Shown: piece by piece, positions 1 through 7,573 of the stretch
How the letters are laid out: every line of letters begins with the position of its first letter
Numbering within the stretch: the first letter of the stretch is position 1
NCBI GenBank assembly: GCA_011620045.1
Contig: WOZY01000295.1
Coordinates: 1-7,573 of the forward strand
Direction of reading: 5' to 3'
DNA from: Mesotoga sp.
Lineage (GTDB): Bacteria; Thermotogota; Thermotogae; Petrotogales; Kosmotogaceae
DNA length: 7,573 nucleotides
Made by a program: the position numbers and the translations under genes
Notes under the pieces: generated by a model
The model's input: the letters and a program-made list of their open reading frames with translations, nothing else
The model's database searches: none
What the model was told of the DNA's origin: nothing

Positions 1-701
1 GGATATAGCCTGGTTCTGATGATCTTGAAAATCTTTATCTCTTTCCTTCCTGGAAGATCTGAGATTTCCACTCTTCCTTCGGTCTTAGAGAAAATCTTTC
101 TTGTCTCACCAAGCAGCTGCCCACGTTTTACGAGATTTCCTTTCTTCGCAGTCCTAGAATCATAACTATCCGGATGTACCAGATAGACGTCTTCATCGCC
201 GCTTTCCTTTTCAACAACGATTCGCTTCATCTTCTGAGTATAGACAATCTTTCCGTCCAATTCACAGAAATACTCGCCCTGCTTTGCAAGAGGCATTCCC
301 TGCCTAATCCTGGCTCCAGTCTTAATGCCTGTCTCAATTCTTGCACTTTCGGGAATGTAATAGGTTTTGGTATAGCGCCTGTCGGCAGTTTCAATGAAGA
401 TCACTCTGTAGTTTTTGATTTCCGCGACTGTACCGTCATTCTTAACCTTGATTTCTACTTCTTCAGCTACAGGGTCTCCTTTAGCTACGTCTTGATTATC
501 CTTAACTAGAAGCTTTGCGTTGGCAGGGACGATATACTTTTCTGCGGCAACGTTAGTTCTGTCAAGCTTAGTTTCCTCTGGAACAAGAATCTTTCCAAAC
601 ATGTGCGAAAAGCCGAAAGACTCTATCTTGATCTGAATTGCCTCTTTGATAGAATTCTCCAGGCCTGAGTAAGTTTGAATAATAAACCAACTTTTCCGCA
701 C
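1..701 (-). CDS. nusG: Transcription termination/antitermination factor NusG with Thermotogota-type insert (5' part only)
   Basis: NusG binds the RNA polymerase clamp through its NGN domain, modulates pausing, and couples polymerase to Rho or the ribosome through a C-terminal KOW domain. Only the first 233 codons are visible, with no stop, because the gene leaves the window at base 1. Residues 1-44 are the start of NGN (MRKSWFIIQTYSGLEN, then VPEET near 41-45). Ordinary NusG proteins reach the 'FFPGYV' motif soon after this point. Here about 180 extra residues intervene, and the motif only begins (RLYP) at the window edge. This matches the inserted domain (DII) of T. maritima NusG, which I recall as strongly similar. 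The KOW domain lies outside. The start is GTG at 701, with GGTGA six bases upstream (712-708); the nearest upstream in-frame ATG (719) meets a stop three codons later. The gene follows secE by 25 bp. The insert shows a roughly 60-residue internal repeat, listed separately. Confidence 0.96.
   Translation of the reverse strand, partial: MRKSWFIIQTYSGLENSIKEAIQIKIESFGFSHMFGKILVPEETKLDRTNVAAEKYIVPANAKLLVKDNQDVAKGDPVAEEVEIKVKNDGTVAEIKNYRVIFIETADRRYTKTYYIPESARIETGIKTGARIRQGMPLAKQGEYFCELDGKIVYTQKMKRIVVEKESGDEDVYLVHPDSYDSRTAKKGNLVKRGQLLGETRKIFSKTEGRVEISDLPGRKEIKIFKIIRTRLY
60..491 (-). repeat. Protein-level tandem repeat (~60 residues) within the NusG insert
   Basis: The NusG insert contains three copies of a pattern spaced 59-60 residues apart. 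DVAKGDPVAE (71-80), RIRQGMPLAK (131-140) and LVKRGQLLGE (190-199) align. So do KNDGTVAEI (87-95), ELDGKIVYT (147-155) and KTEGRVEIS (206-214). Between them, residues 97-119 (ending YIPES) align without gaps at offset 60 to 157-179 (ending VHPDS). Copies 1 and 2 share roughly a dozen identical positions over 60; the third copy is partial. The pattern 'V..G..(L/V)A...... (D/E)G.(V/I)' recalls biotinyl/lipoyl or sandwich-barrel hybrid hairpins, such as those in RNA polymerase beta-prime. The fold assignment is inference. No nucleotide-level repeat is evident. Confidence 0.6.
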
Positions 702-712
702 AACTAATCACC
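702..712 (-). promoter_or_regulatory. nusG ribosome binding site supporting a GTG start
   Basis: GGTGA (712-708) lies six bases before GTG at 701. It decides the start, because the nearest upstream in-frame ATG (719) runs into TGA after three codons. Confidence 0.65.
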
Positions 713-726
713 AACACATAACAGCA

Positions 727-933
727 TTAAACAGCGCCTATCAAGAAATCCAAAAGCGAACCAATTGCATTCGTGAAGATAACATCGAGAAGCGCAAGAA
801 ACGCTCCCGCTACAATTAGAATGACGAGCACCGCTCCAGTAGACGAGATCATCTGCTCCCTGTTAGGCCACGTCACCTTCCTAACTTCGCTCCTTACTTC
901 GGAAAGAAACTTCCAAAACTTTGCCTTGGCCAT
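727..933 (-). CDS. secE: Preprotein translocase subunit SecE
   Basis: SecE is the small essential membrane subunit that clamps SecY in the SecYEG protein-export channel of the inner membrane. The 68-residue product has the short single-span form usual in Gram-positive bacteria and Thermotogota. An amphipathic N-terminal helix holds the family signature EVRKVTWPNREQ (residues 15-26), where W22 and P23 are the hallmark. One hydrophobic transmembrane segment follows at about 31-56. The ATG at 933 has a strong AGGAGG (945-940) six bases upstream. The gene sits between rpmG (35 bp gap) and nusG (25 bp gap), the order widely conserved in bacteria. A short stem-loop lies just upstream of the ribosome binding site. 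Nothing in the protein is unusual. Confidence 0.96.
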   Translation of the reverse strand: MAKAKFWKFLSEVRSEVRKVTWPNREQMISSTGAVLVILIVAGAFLALLDVIFTNAIGSLLDFLIGAV

Positions 934-950
934 GGGATTCCTCCTAACTC

Positions 951-968
951 AGTTGAGACGACTCAACC
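951..968 (-). promoter_or_regulatory. Stem-loop in the rpmG-secE spacer
   Basis: GTTGAG-TCGT-CTCAAC is a perfect 6-bp inverted repeat with a 4-base loop (967-952), extendable by one G-U pair. It starts directly after the rpmG stop and ends five bases before the secE AGGAGG. No T-tract follows, so it is not an ordinary terminator. It could stabilise or process the transcript, or tune secE translation. No function is proven. Confidence 0.4.
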
Positions 969-1136
969 TTACTTGGACTCTTTGTGCTCGGTATGCTTTC
1001 TGCACTTCGGGCAGTACTTACTCGAGTCAATCTTATACTTCTTCTGGCGGTTCTTGAATCTGTAATAGTTTCTCGTACCGCACTCCGAACACTTCAAAGT
1101 TACAAGAACCTTATTTCCCTTTGTTTTCTTTGCCAT
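969..1136 (-). CDS. rpmG: Ribosomal protein bL33
   Basis: bL33 is a small protein of the large ribosomal subunit near the E site. The 55-residue product reads MAKKTKGNKV... and carries LKCSECGTRNYY at about 14-25 and YCPKC at 41-45. This gives two CxxC pairs (C16/C19 and C42/C45), the zinc-ribbon C+ form of bL33. The basic C-terminal tail ends KHTEHKESK. The length is normal for the family. The ATG at 1136 has GAGGTG (1148-1143) six bases upstream; the stop is TAA (971-969). It sits 29 bp after tRNA-Tyr and 35 bp before secE. rpmG-secE-nusG is a common bacterial order, which supports the call. Confidence 0.96.
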   Translation of the reverse strand: MAKKTKGNKVLVTLKCSECGTRNYYRFKNRQKKYKIDSSKYCPKCRKHTEHKESK

Positions 1137-1165
1137 TGCTTGCACCTCAACAGTAGCAAAATTAA

Positions 1166-1252
1166 TGGTGGTAAGGGGTGGGTTTGAACCACCGAAGGCA
1201 TTCCGCCAGCGGATTTACAGTCCGCCCCCTTTGACCACTCGGGCACCTTACC
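1166..1252 (-). tRNA. tRNA-Tyr (anticodon GUA)
   Basis: The 87-base gene folds as a class II tRNA. The acceptor stem is GGTAAGG/CCTTACC, followed by discriminator A and an encoded CCA (1168-1166). The D arm is closed by CCC/GGG. The anticodon stem is GCGGA/TCCGC around loop CTGTAAA, with anticodon GTA at 1218-1216. A long variable arm built on GGC/GCC follows, as expected for bacterial tRNA-Tyr. The T arm is GGTGG-TTCAAAC-CCACC. It lies 15 bp after tRNA-Thr and 29 bp before rpmG with no terminator between, so it is probably cut from a tRNA-mRNA precursor. Confidence 0.96.
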
Positions 1253-1267
1253 ACCGATAGTTAACCT

Positions 1268-1343
1268 TGGAGCCAACGAAGGGACTTGAACCCCCAACCT
1301 GCTGATTACAAATCAGCCGCTCTTCCGATTGAGCTACGTTGGC
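1268..1343 (-). tRNA. tRNA-Thr (anticodon UGU)
   Basis: The 76-base gene gives a complete cloverleaf. The acceptor stem is GCCAACG/CGTTGGC, with discriminator T (1271) and an encoded CCA (1270-1268). The D stem is GCTC/GAGC. The anticodon stem is GCTGA/TCAGC around loop TTTGTAA, with anticodon TGT at 1310-1308. The T arm GGGGG-TTCAAGT-CCCTT contains two G-U pairs. It is the first gene after a consensus promoter and is followed 15 bp later by tRNA-Tyr. Thr-Tyr tRNA pairs upstream of secE/nusG recall the classical tufB-type operon. Confidence 0.96.
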
Positions 1344-1359
1344 CCGACGCACGATACTT

Positions 1360-1388
1360 ATTATATCTAATGACTTTATCCCTGTCAA
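1360..1388 (-). promoter_or_regulatory. Consensus sigma-A promoter of the tRNA-Thr/Tyr-rpmG-secE-nusG operon
   Basis: TTGACA (1388-1383), a 17-base spacer and TATAAT (1365-1360) match the housekeeping promoter consensus exactly. Transcription should start near 1353, leaving about 10 bases before tRNA-Thr. The segment just after the -10 (AAGTATC) is AT-rich, unlike the GC-rich discriminator of typical stringently controlled stable-RNA promoters. Confidence 0.9.
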
Positions 1389-1394
1389 CAAGGC

Positions 1395-1420
1395 AAATTA
1401 AGAAAATTCCTCATCTGAGG
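1395..1420 (-). terminator. Possible weak intrinsic terminator after rpoZ
   Basis: CCTC-AGAT-GAGG (1420-1409) is a 4-bp GC-rich hairpin followed by AATTTTCTTAATTT. It is well placed to end the yicC-remA-gmk-rpoZ transcript, between the rpoZ stop and the tRNA promoter. The stem is short and the T-tract interrupted, so this is tentative. Confidence 0.35.
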
Positions 1421-1439
1421 TCAGGGAAGCAAGAAACCG

Positions 1440-1673
1440 TTACTTCACTTTCGGAACCAGAATCATCAGCATCTCTTCATTCCTGATCCTGATGTAACCT
1501 TCTTCCAACTCCTTCAAAGCAATAGTGATCTTATCTCCGGCAGCTTTCACTGTCGCAGGATCCAGCTTCGGACGTCCGAAATCCTCAAGATCTTCTGCCC
1601 TCTTGGCGGCAGCTACCGGAATCGCATACTTGTGCCTTATTCTCTTCAAAAGCAGATCATAGTTAACAATCAT
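1440..1673 (-). CDS. rpoZ: DNA-directed RNA polymerase subunit omega
   Basis: Omega is the small polymerase subunit that helps fold and dock beta-prime during core assembly. The 77-residue product begins [16 protein letters not shown]. The family signature KYAIPVAAAKRAEDL (about 15-29) corresponds to the 'Y.LV..A.KRAR.L' helix of omega from other phyla. A helical C-terminal half with KITIALKELEEGYI (48-61) follows. The ATG at 1673 overlaps the gmk stop in ATGA, and GAGGAG (1687-1682) lies eight bases upstream. The order gmk-rpoZ is conserved from E. coli to Bacillus, and supports the call for a divergent small protein. It is the last gene of its operon. Confidence 0.92.
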   Translation of the reverse strand: MIVNYDLLLKRIRHKYAIPVAAAKRAEDLEDFGRPKLDPATVKAAGDKITIALKELEEGYIRIRNEEMLMILVPKVK

Positions 1674-2287
1674 CTAGTCTTCTCCTCAAATAGGAATCTT
1701 TCTCCCTTTTCATTCACAATTCTATCAACTCGTAGCCTTTCGGCGGTGATGATTGCCTCAAATTGACTTACCGAATGTCTTAAATTATCGTTAACAACAA
1801 GATACTGAAAATGTTTTACCTGTTCCAGTTCCCACTTTGCATCTTCCAGCCTCATTCTCAGCGATTCGACGTTTTCCGTTCCCCTCGACTCGAGGCGCCG
1901 AACCAGCTCTCCATAAGATGGGGGAGCAACAAAGATATAGACGGCGTCCTTCAGTACTTTCATTACTGACATCGCTCCCTGAATATCCACGTCAAGCAGT
2001 ATGTCTCTACCGGAATCCACGCTTTTTTTCACTTGATTTCTCGACGTTCCATAATAGTTCCCATGAACCTTTGCCCACTCAAGAAACTCATTCTTCTCCA
2101 AGAGCTTATCGAATTCAGCTTCTGTGACAAATATGTAGTCTTTACCATCTATCTCAGCCGGACGTCTCTCTCTTGTGGCATAGGACACGGAGAAATCTAG
2201 ATTTGTATTGCACTTAAGTACTTCTTTGAGTATCGAGGTCTTTCCGGCCCCCGAAGGACCACTCATCACAAAGACTATACCTTTCAT
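1670..2287 (-). CDS. gmk: Guanylate kinase
   Basis: Gmk phosphorylates GMP to GDP with ATP in the cytosol, a required step of GTP and dGTP supply. The 205-residue protein has the normal length. The P-loop GPSGAGKT is at 10-17. The GMP-binding segment holds [11 protein letters not shown] (33-43), with E70 and Y79 further on and LDVDIQGA at 98-105. The lid region follows near 125-150, with the RLESRGTE segment (131-138). The ATG at 2287 overlaps the remA stop in ATGA and has only a weak purine-rich upstream region (GAAGA), so translation is probably coupled to remA. The rpoZ start in turn overlaps the gmk stop. No key residue appears to be missing. Confidence 0.97.
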   Translation of the reverse strand: MKGIVFVMSGPSGAGKTSILKEVLKCNTNLDFSVSYATRERRPAEIDGKDYIFVTEAEFDKLLEKNEFLEWAKVHGNYYGTSRNQVKKSVDSGRDILLDVDIQGAMSVMKVLKDAVYIFVAPPSYGELVRRLESRGTENVESLRMRLEDAKWELEQVKHFQYLVVNDNLRHSVSQFEAIITAERLRVDRIVNEKGERFLFEEKTR

Positions 2288-2583
2288 TCTTCAAAATTCT
2301 GTCCAGATACCCTGATATCTTCCAGGAGCTTTTCAATGTCGCTGAATGTCTGCATGAATCTAGAGGCGATTGTCTCAGGTTGAATTGCAGAAAGGATAAT
2401 ATGATTACTGTCGGTGATGACTATTGCTCTTGTCTTTCTACCATATGTTGCATCGATTAGCTTTCCTTCGTCCTTGGCCACTTCCTTCAACCTTTTCAGT
2501 GGTGCGGATTCGGGATTCACAATCGCGATAACTCTGTCACCGATAATAACATTTCCGAACCCGACGTTTATGAGTCCGTACAA
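2284..2583 (-). CDS. remA: RemA-like extracellular matrix regulatory protein (DUF370)
   Basis: In Bacillus subtilis RemA is a ring-forming DNA-binding regulator of biofilm matrix genes; its role in Thermotogota is not established. With the TTG start at 2583 the protein is 99 residues. It shows [11 protein letters not shown] (3-13), [10 protein letters not shown] (23-32), [12 protein letters not shown] (42-53) and [11 protein letters not shown], all family hallmarks. The RR pair of B. subtilis RemA, thought to contact DNA, is RK here (49-50). A GTG further upstream (2592) lies inside the Shine-Dalgarno sequence itself, so I prefer TTG, eight bases after AGGAGG. The stop overlaps the gmk start in ATGA. 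The position between yicC and gmk is the standard genome context of this family. Confidence 0.9.
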   Translation of the reverse strand: MYGLINVGFGNVIIGDRVIAIVNPESAPLKRLKEVAKDEGKLIDATYGRKTRAIVITDSNHIILSAIQPETIASRFMQTFSDIEKLLEDIRVSGQNFEE

Positions 2584-2597
2584 GTGAAACACCTCCT
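2581..2597 (-). promoter_or_regulatory. remA ribosome binding site and TTG start
   Basis: AGGAGG (2597-2592) overlaps the yicC stop TAG (2598-2596) and lies eight bases before TTG (2583-2581). The alternative GTG at 2592 starts on the last base of this AGGAGG, so it has no usable upstream site. This moves the start three codons downstream. Confidence 0.8.
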
Positions 2598-3468
2598 ACT
2601 CTATGTTCTGAACTTGTTCCCTGAGTTTATTTACCAGCGTTCTTCCCTCGACAGAGAGGTTAGTAATCACCAGTTTTTTCGATTTAGATGCGACTGTCGA
2701 CAGTTCGCGGTGCATCTCCTGACAGATGAAATCAAGCTGCACACCACTCTCTCTGTCAGACTGCATAACACTTCTAAAGGATTCGATATGAGAGATCAAT
2801 CTGACTATTTCCTCCGAAATATCTGCCTTTTCCGCAAGAAGCGTTACCTCCTGTTCCAGTCTGTTGTCGTCTAGCTGGCTGTCGGAAATCTGCCCTAGTT
2901 TCTTCTTCAGGAAATCTCGATAGTACAGAACCATATCCTCAGAATTGACCTGGAGCTCTTCCGCAATAGTCTCGAGTCTATCGAGATACTCGTTCAAAGC
3001 GAGAGACATGGTCTGTCCTTCCCTTTCCCTGTCAATGTTCAGTTTATCCAGAGCTTCAATCAGGAGCCCTTCAATCACATTCCATATCTTCTCTGCAAGG
3101 TCTTCAGATGGTCTGCTCTTGAATATCTCCTTGAATCTCGCCATTGAATCTACGGAGACTTCTCCGGCAAGTCCGTAACGATCTCTTATCGATCTGAGAG
3201 AATTGTAGATTGAGGAGGCTATACCAAAGTCAGGTTGAAGAAAGTCATCACTGTCCACCAGAGAGATATCGATTCTGGCCTTCACAGTTCCACGCTTAAG
3301 ATTTTCTTTTATTAACCTGCTGACATTCATTTCAAGCTCAGAGAAAGCATCCCCGATATTGACATCAACGTTCAAGTACTTCGAATTTACCGTTTTCAAC
3401 TCTACAAAAGCATTTACTCCGTAAAGAACCCTTTCTGCCCTCGCATATCCGGTCATACTTCTGAGCAA
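2596..3468 (-). CDS. yicC: YicC/YloC family endoribonuclease
   Basis: YicC-family proteins have been reported as endoribonucleases that affect RNA turnover. The 290-residue length is typical. The N-terminal YicC domain begins with the diagnostic MLRSMTGYARAE, then ELKTVNSKYLNVDV (23-36), and extends to about 155 with REGQTM at 149-154. The C-terminal DUF1732 domain (about 207-290) has EVTLLAEKADISEEIVRL, SH at 226-227, and LDFICQEMHRE (245-255). The start is TTG at 3468, with AGGTG (3480-3476) seven bases upstream; it gives the full conserved N-terminus, whereas the ATG of MTGYA has no site at proper spacing. The gene is first in yicC-remA-gmk-rpoZ, with its own promoter inside the end of the preceding gene. 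Confidence 0.95.
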   Translation of the reverse strand: MLRSMTGYARAERVLYGVNAFVELKTVNSKYLNVDVNIGDAFSELEMNVSRLIKENLKRGTVKARIDISLVDSDDFLQPDFGIASSIYNSLRSIRDRYGLAGEVSVDSMARFKEIFKSRPSEDLAEKIWNVIEGLLIEALDKLNIDREREGQTMSLALNEYLDRLETIAEELQVNSEDMVLYYRDFLKKKLGQISDSQLDDNRLEQEVTLLAEKADISEEIVRLISHIESFRSVMQSDRESGVQLDFICQEMHRELSTVASKSKKLVITNLSVEGRTLVNKLREQVQNIE

Positions 3469-3480
3469 CTATTATCACCT
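3466..3480 (-). promoter_or_regulatory. yicC ribosome binding site and TTG start
   Basis: AGGTG (3480-3476) sits seven bases before TTG (3468-3466). The conserved N-terminal MxRSMTGY pattern is complete only when TTG is the start. Confidence 0.7.
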
Positions 3481-3486
3481 CAAAGG

Positions 3487-3518
3487 CGGTTAAATCTAAT
3501 TACAGTCAATTATAACCG
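3487..3518 (-). promoter_or_regulatory. Nested inverted repeat over the yicC promoter -10 and start region
   Basis: Reading the minus strand, CGGTTA (3518-3513) pairs with TAACCG (3492-3487). Immediately inside, TAATT (3512-3508) pairs with AATTA (3501-3497) around a 6-base centre. A 4-base stretch (3496-3493) makes the dyad asymmetric. It overlaps the TATAAT and the predicted start near 3502, so the full hairpin would not be transcribed from that start. An operator for an unknown regulator is possible. Chance in AT-rich DNA cannot be excluded. Confidence 0.35.
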
Positions 3519-3525
3519 TTTGTGG

Positions 3526-3537
<12 letters not shown>
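3509..3537 (-). promoter_or_regulatory. Promoter of yicC-remA-gmk-rpoZ
   Basis: TTGAAA (3537-3532), a 17-base spacer and TATAAT (3514-3509) form a strong sigma-A-type promoter. The -35 lies in the Leu-Lys codons just before the last Phe codon of the cysteine desulfurase gene. Transcription should begin near 3502, about 34 bases before the TTG start of yicC. No terminator is visible between the two genes, so readthrough from the upstream operon is also likely. Confidence 0.7.
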
Positions 3538-6990
<3,453 letters not shown>

Positions 6991-6998
6991 AATCCTTC

Positions 6999-7573
6999 TC
7001 AGACCTCCACAACGGTTACGCCGCTCCCGCCTTCTGAAGGCGTTCCAATTCTAAAGCTCTTAACACCTCTTGTACGCCTCAAGTAGCTCCATACCCCTTC
7101 AGCAAGCTTGCCAGTACCCTTTCCATGAATTATGTAACCCTGATTCTTACCATTTGTCTTCAGCATTTGAATGAAATCGTCGATAATTATCGGAACATCC
7201 TCGGTGACACTGCCTCTTATATCTATTTCCTGACTTATGTTCTGGTTCTCTAATTCAAGAGATGACATAACGGATTCAGCGGTGACTTTTCCAATAACTT
7301 GGACCCGTGACAACGGAACTTTCAATGTGATTTTCCCCGAGTCAATAACTACTCTGTCTCCATCAAATTCACGAACTGTCCCTTCTGCGCCGCTGTCTAT
7401 TAGCTTCACCGAGTCACCAATAGCTGGAATCACCGAATCTCGCTTATCAGTAGCAGCATCTCCGAAGAGTTCAACTTCCCTCTTCAGTTCGTTCAGGCGT
7501 TTAACTGCCGCAACTTTATCTCTTTCACTGGACGACCTCGACTGGCTGATTGCTCTTTCTATATTTTTAATAA
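6999..7573 (-). CDS. mutS2: Endonuclease MutS2, C-terminal part
   Basis: MutS2 is a MutS-like ATPase with a C-terminal Smr domain. It has been linked to suppression of recombination and, in Bacillus, to rescue of collided ribosomes. Only the last 190 residues are visible; the gene enters from the right edge and the ATPase domain lies outside. In order, a charged helical tail (KRLNELKREVEL, visible residues 24-35) is followed by a KOW-like segment (IGDSVKLIDSGAEGTV). The Smr domain follows from about 114, with IDIRG (116-120) in place of the common LDLRG, HGKGTGKL (149-156), and the ending GGSGVTVVEV. The stop is TGA (7001-6999). These motifs in this order fit MutS2 rather than a stand-alone Smr protein. 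acpS follows by 8 nt. Confidence 0.93.
   Translation of the reverse strand, partial: IKNIERAISQSRSSSERDKVAAVKRLNELKREVELFGDAATDKRDSVIPAIGDSVKLIDSGAEGTVREFDGDRVVIDSGKITLKVPLSRVQVIGKVTAESVMSSLELENQNISQEIDIRGSVTEDVPIIIDDFIQMLKTNGKNQGYIIHGKGTGKLAEGVWSYLRRTRGVKSFRIGTPSEGGSGVTVVEV

Noticed and set aside
174..509. 111-codon plus-strand open frame at the left edge
   Set aside because: It is antisense to the NusG insert, which reads continuously in its own frame and matches the family.
702..719. Tiny ATG-TGT-TGG-TGA frame before nusG as a leader peptide
   Set aside because: Three codons with no ribosome binding site or attenuator hairpin; most likely chance.
1100..1297. Minus-strand open frame across the tRNA genes and rpmG start
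   Set aside because: Its peptide is translated tRNA-Tyr/Thr sequence plus an out-of-frame piece of rpmG; both tRNAs fold fully.
6999..7433. Treating the 144-codon Smr-containing frame as a stand-alone Smr protein
   Set aside because: The frame stays open upstream to the window edge and adds a coiled-coil tail and KOW-like segment typical of MutS2.

Overview
The window is a dense block of bacterial housekeeping genes, all read from the minus strand, so transcription runs from position 7573 towards position 1. The best lineage clue is the partial NusG at the left edge. Its N-terminal NGN domain is interrupted by a large insert before the 'LYP' of the usual '(L/F)(Y/F)PGYVFV' motif, an architecture known from Thermotogota such as Thermotoga maritima. 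The gene order cysteine desulfurase - yicC - remA - gmk - rpoZ also matches what I recall of T. maritima. The moderate GC content suggests a mesophilic or moderately thermophilic relative (Mesotoga/Kosmotoga type). That genus-level guess is inference.

Right part (7573 to 3526): the 3' end of mutS2 (coiled-coil tail, KOW-like segment, Smr domain), acpS, full-length ligA (665 aa) and a NifS/IscS-like cysteine desulfurase. Gaps are 8 nt and 1 nt, then a TTGA overlap, so this looks like one transcript. It mixes DNA transactions (MutS2, LigA), lipid carrier-protein activation (AcpS) and sulfur mobilisation.

Middle part (3525 to 1440): yicC, remA, gmk and rpoZ. A good sigma-A-type promoter (TTGAAA-17-TATAAT) begins inside the last codons of the desulfurase gene. 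A nested inverted repeat covers its -10 and probable start site. remA/gmk and gmk/rpoZ share ATGA overlaps, so translation is probably coupled.

Left part (1439 to 1): a perfect consensus promoter (TTGACA-17-TATAAT) precedes tRNA-Thr(UGU), tRNA-Tyr(GUA), rpmG (bL33), secE and nusG, apparently one mixed tRNA-mRNA operon. It resembles the classical tRNA-tuf-secE-nusG arrangement but has no tuf or tRNA-Trp at this position. rpmG is too short for many ORF finders and nusG runs off the window, so both are easily missed.

Half of the ten visible start codons are GTG or TTG; sequence context supports each one, and the remA start is moved to a TTG. No stretch over 300 bases lacks a gene. I see no mobile element, CRISPR array, phage gene or clearly new system. 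The most interesting signals are a roughly 60-residue tandem repeat inside the NusG insert, the dyad over the yicC promoter, and a stem-loop just upstream of the secE ribosome binding site.
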